A stretch of 59,072 bases of DNA, taken from assembly GCA_029974595.1 (NCBI GenBank), contig JARKRC010000048.1, positions 1 to 59,072 of the forward strand, in the 5' to 3' direction. Below the pieces are notes generated by a model, which saw only the letters and a program-made list of their open reading frames with translations, was not told the origin of the DNA and did not search any database. Positions 52,101-59,072 of the stretch are shown in pieces (positions within the stretch are counted from its first letter, which is position 1; every line of letters begins with the position of its first letter). Origin of the DNA: Ereboglobus sp. Lineage in GTDB: Bacteria > Verrucomicrobiota > Verrucomicrobiia > Opitutales > Opitutaceae. Position numbers and translations under genes: made by a program.

Positions 52101-54005
52101 ATGCCCAAAGGCTTCGCATCCAACGCCCGAATGCTTTTCCTCGCCGTGTGCATCTTTGCGCTCTTCGGCGTGGTGCCTGCGCGCTTTGTCTGGTTGCACG
52201 CCATTGACCGCGACCAGCGTGTCACGAAAGCCGGCGACGCCCGCCGCAAATACGACATCGAACTCTCCCGCCGCGGCGACATCATCGACGCCCGCGGCGA
52301 CACCCTCGCCACCAGTCGTTCTCTCGTCCAGATCGCCGTCGATCCCAACGTCCACGATCCCGCCGAAAACGCGAAGTGGGCGCAGCTCGCCGCCCTCATC
52401 GGCATCCCCCAGGCCGAGCTCGACCGCATTTGCTCCACCAAGACCCGCACCATCACCCCCGCGCCCGAACCCGCCGCCGCAAACACCGTCGCCCCCGCTC
52501 CCCTCGGCGTGAGGCTCGACCTCCTCGACGACGACACCGAAACCACGATCGGCGACAACGGCGTCACCGAGAAAAAAATCCGCTTTGCCTGGCTCTGCCG
52601 CGACGGCGTCACCGAGGATGTCAACGACAAGATCAACAAGCTCGGCATCAAAAAAGGCCTCATCCAGAAACGCATCTACGAGCGCTCCTATCCGCACAAC
52701 CAGCTCGCCGCGCACCTCATCGGTTTCGTCAACAAGGAACAAAAACCCGTCACCGGCATCGAGGCCTATTTCGACAGCTACCTCAAGGGCATCGACGGCT
52801 GGCGCGAATCCGAGAAAGACGCCCGCCGTCGCGAACTCGTCCAGTTCCGCTCCCGCGAAGTCCCCGCCTCCGACGGCTACACCGTAAAACTCACCATCGA
52901 CTCCGTCATCCAGAAATGGGCCGAGGAGGAACTCGCCTCCATCGCCGCCAAGTTCGCCCCTCCGCACGCCACCATTATCATAAGTGATGCGCAAACCGGC
53001 GCCCTCCTCGCCCTCGCGAATCATCCCACCTTCAACCCCAACGAATACAACAAGGCCGCCCCCGACGACATGGCCAATTTCGCCATCGCCTCCTACGTCG
53101 AGCCCGGCTCCACTTTCAAGATCGTCGCCGCCTCCGGCGCCCTCAACGACGGACTCGTCACGCCCGACACCCGCTTCGACTGCTCCTCTACCAGCGTCGA
53201 ATACAAAGGCCGGAAACTCTCCCTCATGGCCGACGACCACCGCTGGGATCACGCACTCACCGTCGCCGAAATCATCTCCCACTCCAGCAATCGCGGCGCC
53301 GCCCTTCTGGCCATGCGCCTCGGCGACCAGCGCTTTTATGACTACGTCCGCGCCTTTGGCTTCGGCGCGCGCACCGGCTTCCCTCTCGGCGGCGAAATCT
53401 ACGGCGCCATAAATCCGATCAACAAATGGAGCGGCATCGACATCACCCGCATCCCCGCCGGCTACTCCATCGGCGCGACCCCGCTCCAAATCCACTACGC
53501 CATGGCCGCCATCGCCAGCGGCGGCGAACTCGTCACCCCGCAGCTCGTCTCCGAAGTTCGCAAGCCCGACGGCGAACTCGCCTTCCAGTTCGGCAGGGAA
53601 GTCCGCCGCCGTGTCATCAGCCCCGAAACGGCCCGCATCATGCGCAGCCTCCTCGAACGTGTCGTTTCCTCCGATGGCACCGCCGGCAAAATCGCCCTCC
53701 CCGGCTACGAGTTCGCCGGCAAAACCGGCACCGCCCAGAAACTCATCGACGGCCGCTATTCCAAGAAAAACCACGTCGCTTCCTTCTCCGGCTTCTTCCC
53801 CTCCAGCGCTCCCCGCGTCGTCATCACCGTGATCATCGACGACGCCAGTCTTCCCGACGGACGCTCCGCCTATGGAGGCACCGTCGCCGCGCCCAGCTTC
53901 CGGCACCTCGCCGAAAAACTCATCCCGTATCTCAACATCAAACCGATCCCCGGCAACACGCCCTCCCTCCTGCGCCCGAACACCGCCGTCGCCAACAACC
54001 GCTAA
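52101..54005 (+). CDS. ftsI: Peptidoglycan D,D-transpeptidase FtsI (PBP3)
   Basis: The 634-residue class B penicillin-binding protein has one N-terminal membrane segment (about 9-28), a dimerisation domain beginning RRGDIIDARGDTLATS, and a transpeptidase domain with the three catalytic motifs S337-T-F-K340 (EPGSTFK), S395-S-N397 (SHSSNRG) and K541-T-G543 (AGKTGTAQ). It cross-links septal peptidoglycan as part of the divisome with FtsW and FtsL. Residues about 115-165 form an extra acidic stretch. It follows ftsL by an 85-bp spacer that carries a hairpin and a heptamer array. Confidence 0.95.
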   Translation: MPKGFASNARMLFLAVCIFALFGVVPARFVWLHAIDRDQRVTKAGDARRKYDIELSRRGDIIDARGDTLATSRSLVQIAVDPNVHDPAENAKWAQLAALIGIPQAELDRICSTKTRTITPAPEPAAANTVAPAPLGVRLDLLDDDTETTIGDNGVTEKKIRFAWLCRDGVTEDVNDKINKLGIKKGLIQKRIYERSYPHNQLAAHLIGFVNKEQKPVTGIEAYFDSYLKGIDGWRESEKDARRRELVQFRSREVPASDGYTVKLTIDSVIQKWAEEELASIAAKFAPPHATIIISDAQTGALLALANHPTFNPNEYNKAAPDDMANFAIASYVEPGSTFKIVAASGALNDGLVTPDTRFDCSSTSVEYKGRKLSLMADDHRWDHALTVAEIISHSSNRGAALLAMRLGDQRFYDYVRAFGFGARTGFPLGGEIYGAINPINKWSGIDITRIPAGYSIGATPLQIHYAMAAIASGGELVTPQLVSEVRKPDGELAFQFGREVRRRVISPETARIMRSLLERVVSSDGTAGKIALPGYEFAGKTGTAQKLIDGRYSKKNHVASFSGFFPSSAPRVVITVIIDDASLPDGRSAYGGTVAAPSFRHLAEKLIPYLNIKPIPGNTPSLLRPNTAVANNR

Positions 54006-54014
54006 CCGAAAAAG

Positions 54015-54181
54015 TAAGAATTAAGATTTAAGAATTAAGAAGTGACAAACCTCCCAACCCACGCACCGCAACAATCACACCCGCAACATCACACCTCTCA
54101 TCACATCATTTCTGCGCGGCAAAGCCGCGCGCTGTCGGGCACGCAGCGCCCCACTTCTTAATTCTTAAATCTTAATTCTTA
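54015..54181. repeat. Perfect 30-bp inverted heptamer arrays in the ftsI-murE spacer
   Basis: The left arm 54015-54044 and right arm 54152-54181 are exact reverse complements over 30 bp. Each arm is built from 7-bp units of the AATTAAG/ATTTAAG kind. The 107 bp between them contain a GC hairpin GCGCGGC-AAA-GCCGCGC (54114-54130). The right arm ends 11 nt before a possible ATG at 54193. In RNA the arms would form a long AU-rich stem enclosing the hairpin. Confidence 0.85.
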
Positions 54182-54357
54182 ATTTCCCACTCATGCTCAG
54201 CTATCTCACACAGGATCACTTTCTCATAAATGCCTTCCGCGACACGCCCGCCGCGGCCATGCTCGACCTCGCCTCCGCAAAACCCGCCCGCGCCCGCCGC
54301 ATGCCCGCCCGCTCGCCCCGCGCGATCAAACCGCAACACATAAACAACATCTTCAAA

Positions 54358-55848
54358 ATGGCACCGAAACTCTCCGACTACTTCAAGGATGGCGAAATCA
54401 TCGCCAGCAAAGGCCCGCTCGACCGCCCCATCTCCGGCATTGTCATGGACTCCCGCCGTGTCGTTCCCGGCAATCTCTACTTCGCGCTCCCCGGCCTCCG
54501 CACCGACGGCGGTGAATACATCGACGAAGCCATCAACCACGGCGCCGTCGCCATCGTCACCAACAAGCTCCCCCTCCACGCCCCCGGCAAAGCCACCTTT
54601 ATCCAGGTTGCCGACCCCCGCGCCCAGCTCGCCCGCGTTTCCCAGCGCTACTACCGTTTTCCCGACCGCGACATGTCCGTCATCGGCGTCACCGGCACCA
54701 ACGGCAAAACCACCGTCACGCATCTCCTGAAACACCTCCTCAATGGCGACCAGCGCATCGGCCTCATCGGCACCATCAATTATGATCTCGGCGCCCGCAC
54801 CGTCCCCTCCTTCAAAACGACGCCCGAATCGATCGACATCTACGGAATGCTCGCCCAGATGCGCGACGCCGGCTGCCGCCAAGCCGTCATGGAAGTCTCC
54901 TCGCACGGCATCGACCAGAACCGCGTGCTCGGCATGAGCTTCTCCGCCGCCGTTTTCACCAACCTCACGCGCGACCACCTCGACTACCACAAAAACCTCG
55001 ACGCCTACTTCGACGTCAAAACCCGCCTATTCACTGGCGAAACCGGCGCGCAACCCAAGCTCGCCGTCATCAACCTCGACGACCCGCGCGGCCCCGAACT
55101 CGTCAAGCGCATCTCCGCCGGCCCCGGAGTAAAAATCCTCACCTACGGCGAATCGAAAGACGCCGACATTCGCGCCGAAAACATCTCCCTCAATTTCAAG
55201 AACACCACCTTCCGCCTCGTCTGGCCCGGCGGCGCCCTCGACATCGACAGCCCCCTCATCGGACGCTACAACGTTTCCAATCTCCTCGCGGCCATCGCCA
55301 CCGCCATCGGCCTCGGACGCGATCCGCTCGTCATTATGTCGCGCCTGAAAACCTTCAACGGCGTCGCAGGCCGCATGGAACGCATCGAGACCGGCCAGCC
55401 TTTCAACGCGCTCGTCGATTACGCGCACACCGACGACGCTCTGCGCAACGCCCTCGGCATGCTCCGCGCCATCACACCGGGCCGCCTCCTCGTCGTCTTC
55501 GGCTGCGGCGGCAACCGCGACCGCGCCAAGCGCCCCCTCATGATGCGCGCCGTGCAGGAATTCGCCGACCACGCCTTCGCCACCGCCGACAATCCCCGCG
55601 GCGAGTCCCTCCAGCAAATCTTCAACGACATGAAAACCGGCGTCACCGCGCCTGAAAAACTCACCTGGATCGAGGATCGCCGCCGCGCCATCAGCCTCGC
55701 GCTCGACATGGCAAAACCCGGCGACTGCCTCATCGTCGCGGGCAAGGGCCACGAATCCTACCAGGAATTCGCCGACACCGTGATCCCCTTCGACGACCGG
55801 CAGACCCTCCGCGAACTCATCTCCCTCAAAACACTCAAAGCCCAATGA
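54358..55848 (+). CDS. murE: UDP-N-acetylmuramoyl-L-alanyl-D-glutamate--2,6-diaminopimelate ligase MurE
   Basis: From ATG 54358 the protein has 496 residues, the usual MurE length, starting MAPKLSDYFKDGEI. An in-frame ATG at 54193, 11 nt after the repeat arm, would add 55 residues (MLSYLTQDHF...) with no MurE counterpart; it cannot be excluded. Domains are the N-terminal SGIVMDSRRVVPGNLYFALPG, the ATP loop GVTGTNGKTTVTHLL (about 110-124), SSHGIDQNRV, TNLTRDHLDYH with the carbamylated-Lys region, and the C-terminal D411-N-P-R414 motif that selects meso-diaminopimelate. It adds meso-DAP to UDP-MurNAc-Ala-Glu in the cytoplasm. Confidence 0.93.
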   Translation: MAPKLSDYFKDGEIIASKGPLDRPISGIVMDSRRVVPGNLYFALPGLRTDGGEYIDEAINHGAVAIVTNKLPLHAPGKATFIQVADPRAQLARVSQRYYRFPDRDMSVIGVTGTNGKTTVTHLLKHLLNGDQRIGLIGTINYDLGARTVPSFKTTPESIDIYGMLAQMRDAGCRQAVMEVSSHGIDQNRVLGMSFSAAVFTNLTRDHLDYHKNLDAYFDVKTRLFTGETGAQPKLAVINLDDPRGPELVKRISAGPGVKILTYGESKDADIRAENISLNFKNTTFRLVWPGGALDIDSPLIGRYNVSNLLAAIATAIGLGRDPLVIMSRLKTFNGVAGRMERIETGQPFNALVDYAHTDDALRNALGMLRAITPGRLLVVFGCGGNRDRAKRPLMMRAVQEFADHAFATADNPRGESLQQIFNDMKTGVTAPEKLTWIEDRRRAISLALDMAKPGDCLIVAGKGHESYQEFADTVIPFDDRQTLRELISLKTLKAQ

Positions 55849-55849
55849 A

Positions 55850-55959
55850 ATTTTCGATTTTCGATTCTCGATTTTCGATTGGGAGCTGTCGCTCCCAGCT
55901 GCGAATTTCCAATCGCGCGGCAGCGCGTAATCGAAAATCGAGAATCGAAAATCGAAAAT
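55850..55959. repeat. Perfect 31-bp inverted heptamer arrays in the murE-murF spacer
   Basis: Arms 55850-55880 and 55929-55959 are exact reverse complements over 31 bp, made of ATTTTCG and ATTCTCG heptamers. The left arm begins 1 nt after the murE stop codon and the right arm ends 8 nt before the murF GTG. The 48-bp loop has a hairpin GGGAGC-TGTC-GCTCCC (55881-55896) and a second GCGCGGCAGCGC stretch. Spelling differs from the ftsI-murE element although the design is the same. Confidence 0.87.
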
Positions 55960-55967
55960 AACCACCC

Positions 55968-57395
55968 GTGCCATCATTCGACCCATCCCAACTCGCCACC
56001 TGGACAGACGGTCATTGGACCGCCCTGCCCCGCGGCGTGCTGACCGGGTTCTCGCACGACACGCGCGCCCTCCGCGCAGGCGATGTTTTTGTCGCGCTCC
56101 GCACGGGCAAACGCGACGGCCACGATTTTCTCCCCGCCGCGCAAACCGCTGGCGCCTCCGCCGCCATTGTTTCCACGCCAAACCCCGGCCTCGCGCTCCC
56201 GCAACTCGTCGTCGCCGACCCGCTCGCCGCCTTTCAAAAAATCGCCGCCACGCATCGCGCCGCCTTTCAAGCCGCCGGCGGCATCGTCATCGGTATCTCC
56301 GGCAGCGCGGGCAAAACCTCCACAAAAAATCTCCTCGCCGGCATCCTCCGTCCCGCGGGCGTCCTCGCCACCGAAGGAAATCTCAACAATCACATCGGCG
56401 TCCCTCTCACGCTCACACGCCTCGACCCCGCGCTCCACAGATACGCCGTGATCGAAGTCGGCATCAGCGCCCCCGGCGAAATGGAAACCCTCACCGCCAT
56501 GATCGCGCCCGACCACGCAATCATCACGATGGTCGCCCCCGCCCATACCCAGGACCTCGGCGACATCGATGGCGTCGCCCGCGAAAAAGCCGTGCTACTC
56601 GAACACGTCAAAGCAAACGGCATGCGCATCTTTCCATCTGATTGCTTAAAATTCAGTGCGTTTGCGACGCTCTCCACTGGAATCGCATTACGTCGGACCA
56701 CGCTTGATACAGTTCGTCTCATGACAGTGCCTACGTGCGCAAAACGTATTTTTGCGAATGTTTCGTTAACGTTCATGGCAAAAAATACTGGGCTAACCTT
56801 ATCGGTTAATAGTGATTCTCCTCTTCATGATTATACGCTCCGATGCGCCTCCCTCGGCATGGCCCAAAATGCCGCGCTCGCCATCACGCTTGCGCTGCAT
56901 CTCGGCGTATCCGATTCCCAAATACAATCCGCCCTCGCCTCTTGGAAACCCGCGAAATGGCGCGGCGAAATTCTCCGCGACTCCGACGGACGCCTCTTTT
57001 ATCTCGATCTCTACAACGCAAACCCCGCCTCGATGGCCGACGCGCTCGACGCCTTTTCCCGCGTCGCCCCGGCGGGCATGCCCCGCCTCTACGTCATCGG
57101 CTGCATGGAGGAACTCGGCCCCGACGCCGCGCGCCACCACCGCGAGCTCGGCCAAAACCTTTCGCAATTTCTCCGCCCCCGGGACGAAGCGCTCCTCATC
57201 GGCGACCTCGCGCCCTGCATCGCGGCGGGCATCACTCCGCCTTCCTCGAAAATCATAATTGCGAGCGCTTCATCCGAAATCGCCGCCCGCATCGCCGCTT
57301 TTCAAGGGGCAATCTTCCTGAAAGGCAGCCGCCGCCACGCGCTCGAAAACGCGCTGCCCGCCAGCCTCCTCTCCGCGACCGCACAACCATGTTGA
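55968..57395 (+). CDS. murF: UDP-N-acetylmuramoyl-tripeptide--D-alanyl-D-alanine ligase MurF
   Basis: The 475-residue protein starts at GTG 55968, 8 nt after the repeat arm. It has the N-terminal FSHDTRALRAGDVFVAL, the ATP loop GISGSAGKTSTKN (about 109-121; Ser-Ala replace the commoner Thr-Asn), GNLNNHIGVPLTL, the central domain and the DLYNANPASM motif typical of MurF. It adds D-Ala-D-Ala to the UDP-MurNAc tripeptide. Codons about 223-294 (56637-56850) are strikingly AT-richer than the rest, encode a diverged stretch and remain in frame. The last 7 bases overlap the mraY start, a sign of coupling. Confidence 0.93.
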   Translation: MPSFDPSQLATWTDGHWTALPRGVLTGFSHDTRALRAGDVFVALRTGKRDGHDFLPAAQTAGASAAIVSTPNPGLALPQLVVADPLAAFQKIAATHRAAFQAAGGIVIGISGSAGKTSTKNLLAGILRPAGVLATEGNLNNHIGVPLTLTRLDPALHRYAVIEVGISAPGEMETLTAMIAPDHAIITMVAPAHTQDLGDIDGVAREKAVLLEHVKANGMRIFPSDCLKFSAFATLSTGIALRRTTLDTVRLMTVPTCAKRIFANVSLTFMAKNTGLTLSVNSDSPLHDYTLRCASLGMAQNAALAITLALHLGVSDSQIQSALASWKPAKWRGEILRDSDGRLFYLDLYNANPASMADALDAFSRVAPAGMPRLYVIGCMEELGPDAARHHRELGQNLSQFLRPRDEALLIGDLAPCIAAGITPPSSKIIIASASSEIAARIAAFQGAIFLKGSRRHALENALPASLLSATAQPC

Positions 57396-58510
57396 GTTAT
57401 CTTGCAGACCTTGAAAATCACATCGGCCCGCTGCGCCTGCTGCGGTTTATCACGGTGCGCGCCTTCCTCGGTGCGGGCACGGCCGCGCTCATAGGCTTCA
57501 TCGTCGGGCCCTGGCTCATCCACCGCCTCCGCATTTTGAAATTCGGGCAGCATTACGATGATGATCGCACGGGCGATCTGGCGGTGCGCTTCGACAAAAA
57601 AAACACGCCCACGATGGGCGGCCTCCTTATTTTTGCGTCCGTCTTCGGCAGCACGCTCCTCTGGGCGCGTCCGAACATCTGGATCCTCACGGCGATGTTT
57701 GTCTATGCCGCGCTCACCGCGGTCGGATTCCGTGACGACTACCTCAAGGTTGTCCGCAAAAGTCGCGACGGCATTTCCTCGCGGGAAAAAATATTCTGGC
57801 AGACACTCATCACGATGGGCGCCCTCGGCGCGCTTTTGCTCCATCCCATGAGCGCGGCCAAAATCAGCCAGCTGTGGGTTCCCTTCATCAAGACGCCCGT
57901 GTTTCTCTTCACCGGCGCATTCGGCGCATTCGCGCTCCTTGCGATGATGTTTTTCTGGATCGTCGGCTTCAGCAACGCCATCAACCTCACCGACGGGCTG
58001 GACGGCCTTGCGATGGGCTGCACGATCACCGTCGCGCTCGTTTACGGCATCATGGCTTACGCCGCCGGCAACGCCATCGTCTCCGAATACCTCCTCATCA
58101 GCTTCGTTCCCGGCACATCAGAGCTCACGGTCGTGTGCACCTCGCTCGTCGGCGCGGGCCTCGCCTTCCTCTGGTACAACTCGCACCCCGCGGAAGTTTT
58201 CATGGGCGACACCGGCTCGCTCGCCCTCGGCGGCCTGATCGGCGTGATCGCCTTCATGGTGCAGCAGCCCTTCACGCTCATCATCGTAGGCGGCGTCTTT
58301 GTCGCCGAAGCCTGCTCCGTGCTCATTCAGGTCGGCTGGTTCAAGTTCACCCGCCGCAAATACGGCGAGGGACGCCGCGTTTTCCTCATGGCGCCCATTC
58401 ACCACCACTTCCAAAAACGCGGCTGGCCCGAAACCAAGGTCGTCGCCCGTTTCTGGATCATCTCGCTGATGGCCGCCCTCGCCGGCCTGGCCACGCTCAA
58501 GCTCCGTTAA
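57389..58510 (+). CDS. mraY: Phospho-N-acetylmuramoyl-pentapeptide-transferase MraY
   Basis: The 373-residue membrane enzyme starts at ATG 57389, overlapping murF by 7 nt. It has about ten membrane helices and the MraY signatures: DDDRTGDLAVRFDKKNTPTM then GGLLIF near residue 50-75, the Asp-rich FRDDYLKV, NAINLTDGLDGLAMG, FMGDTGSLALGG and HHHFQKRGWPETKVVARFW. It transfers phospho-MurNAc-pentapeptide from UDP to undecaprenyl phosphate, making lipid I at the inner membrane. An upstream continuation of the frame overlaps murF and is not coding. Confidence 0.95.
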   Translation: MLSYLADLENHIGPLRLLRFITVRAFLGAGTAALIGFIVGPWLIHRLRILKFGQHYDDDRTGDLAVRFDKKNTPTMGGLLIFASVFGSTLLWARPNIWILTAMFVYAALTAVGFRDDYLKVVRKSRDGISSREKIFWQTLITMGALGALLLHPMSAAKISQLWVPFIKTPVFLFTGAFGAFALLAMMFFWIVGFSNAINLTDGLDGLAMGCTITVALVYGIMAYAAGNAIVSEYLLISFVPGTSELTVVCTSLVGAGLAFLWYNSHPAEVFMGDTGSLALGGLIGVIAFMVQQPFTLIIVGGVFVAEACSVLIQVGWFKFTRRKYGEGRRVFLMAPIHHHFQKRGWPETKVVARFWIISLMAALAGLATLKLR

Positions 58511-58513
58511 GCC

Positions 58514-58608
58514 ATTTACAATTTACGAATTACGATTTACGAATGAAGAACCAAATACAAGCCATACACCCGGCGCGGCAGCGCCTCCTTCAATCGTAAA
58601 TCGTAATT
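58514..58608. repeat. Inverted ATTTACG heptamer arrays in the mraY-murD spacer
   Basis: The left array ATTTACA-ATTTACG-AATTACG-ATTTACG begins 3 nt after the mraY stop codon. The right array (58588-58608) is a 20-of-21 reverse complement of 58528-58548 and ends 12 nt before the murD ATG. Between them is GCGCGGCAGCGC (about 58574-58585) followed by CTCCTTC, the same wording as in the ftsL-ftsI spacer. Confidence 0.8.
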
Positions 58609-58620
58609 CCGCCCGTTTTC

Positions 58621-59072
58621 ATGCCTCTTCAAATTCCCGACCACATCAAACCGCTCCTCGAAAAACCCGCCGCCGTCCTCGGAGGCGGACGCAGCGGCGC
58701 GGCCATCCTCGCGCTCCTCGCCAAACTCGGGGCCAAGGGCCTGCTCTACGACGAAAAACTCAAGGACACCAAACACGTCTTCACCGCCACGCAGGCCCGC
58801 GCGCACCCGCTCGTCATTTTCAGCCCCGGTTTTGCCGCGGGCCACAAATGGATCGCCGCCGCACGCAAAGCCGGTTGCGAAACCCTCGGCGAACTCGACT
58901 TCGCCAGCCTCTTCTGGCGCGGCAAAATCATCGCCATCACCGGCACCAACGGCAAGACCACCCTCACGGAATTCCTCACGCACGCCCTCCGCGGCATCAG
59001 ACGCCACACCACGGCGGCCGGCAACGTGGGCTTCCCCTTCAGCGCGCTCGTTGACCGCACCGACGGCGGCAC
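58621..59072 (+). CDS. murD: UDP-N-acetylmuramoyl-L-alanine--D-glutamate ligase MurD, 5' part
   Basis: The gene starts at ATG 58621 (MPLQIPDHIKPLLEKPAAVL) and runs off the window after about 150 codons. The N-terminal Rossmann domain contains VLGGGRSGAAILALLAKLGA, typical of MurD, followed by IFSPGF and the Mur ligase ATP loop IIAITGTNGKTTLTEFL at about 103-119, then AAGNVGFPFS. It adds D-Glu to UDP-MurNAc-L-Ala. It lies 110 bp after mraY, separated by a heptamer-array repeat, in normal dcw order; ftsW would be expected next. Confidence 0.9.
   Translation, partial: MPLQIPDHIKPLLEKPAAVLGGGRSGAAILALLAKLGAKGLLYDEKLKDTKHVFTATQARAHPLVIFSPGFAAGHKWIAAARKAGCETLGELDFASLFWRGKIIAITGTNGKTTLTEFLTHALRGIRRHTTAAGNVGFPFSALVDRTDGG

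Noticed and set aside
52062-53906. 614-codon minus-strand frame opposite ftsI
   Set aside because: FtsI on the plus strand has all three penicillin-binding motifs; the antisense product is a Gly/Asp/Val-rich shadow.
203-58608. CRISPR array as an explanation for the short repeats
   Set aside because: The repeats are direct 7-bp units or inverted pairs, without regular spacers of 25-40 bp and without cas genes.

Overview
This window comes from a GC-rich Gram-negative chromosome. Its likely source is a verrucomicrobial bacterium of the Opitutaceae type. That is an inference from the giant C-terminal-barrel autotransporter, the many secreted glycoside hydrolases and sulfatase, a complete dcw cell-division cluster using meso-DAP-type MurE, and spacers filled with short heptamer arrays and hairpins. 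No rRNA, tRNA, CRISPR array or transposase was recognised.

Layout. 1-600: repeat-rich spacer and a small membrane protein gene. 597-1982 (-): secreted acetyl-xylan-esterase-like enzyme. 2158-5798 (+): a three-module protein of unknown role, then two rRNA methyltransferases (RsmD and an RlmD-like enzyme). 5799-5935: two strong related palindromes between convergent genes. 5936-24148 (-): a tightly packed run headed by a ~3070-residue autotransporter, followed by a nucleoside hydrolase, an MFS transporter, an FAD oxidoreductase, two metallophosphoesterases and two DNase-I-fold (EEP) enzymes. Five of the enzymes carry export signals, so the run reads as a surface/periplasmic phosphoester or nucleotide scavenging operon. 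24532-27183 (+): GH78 alpha-L-rhamnosidase.

27495-47770 (-): ten genes on one strand with gaps of at most about 100 bp and two 4-bp overlaps. The order of transcription is SorC-type regulator, glycerophosphodiesterase, sn-glycerol-1-phosphate dehydrogenase, GlpT-type transporter, HAD phosphatase, GlpD, sulfatase, and three large GH106-type rhamnosidases. This joins release and oxidation of both glycerol-phosphate enantiomers to breakdown of a rhamnose-containing, possibly sulfated polymer. It is the most interesting gene system here. One candidate substrate is a rhamnose polysaccharide decorated with glycerol phosphate, as in some Gram-positive cell walls; archaeal G1P lipids or teichoic acids are alternatives.

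47909-59072: a membrane metallophosphoesterase, dUTPase, then the dcw cluster mraZ-(orf)-rsmH-ftsL-ftsI-murE-murF-mraY-murD (murD cut by the window edge). MraZ boxes of the 10-bp TGGGA type precede mraZ. Four spacers of the cluster contain degenerate heptamer arrays. In two of them the array is present as a perfect 30-31 bp inverted pair whose spelling differs between loci, and the last array always ends 8-13 nt before the next candidate start codon. Related arrays occur at both ends of the rhamnosidase region. This repeat family is the most unusual non-coding signal in the window.
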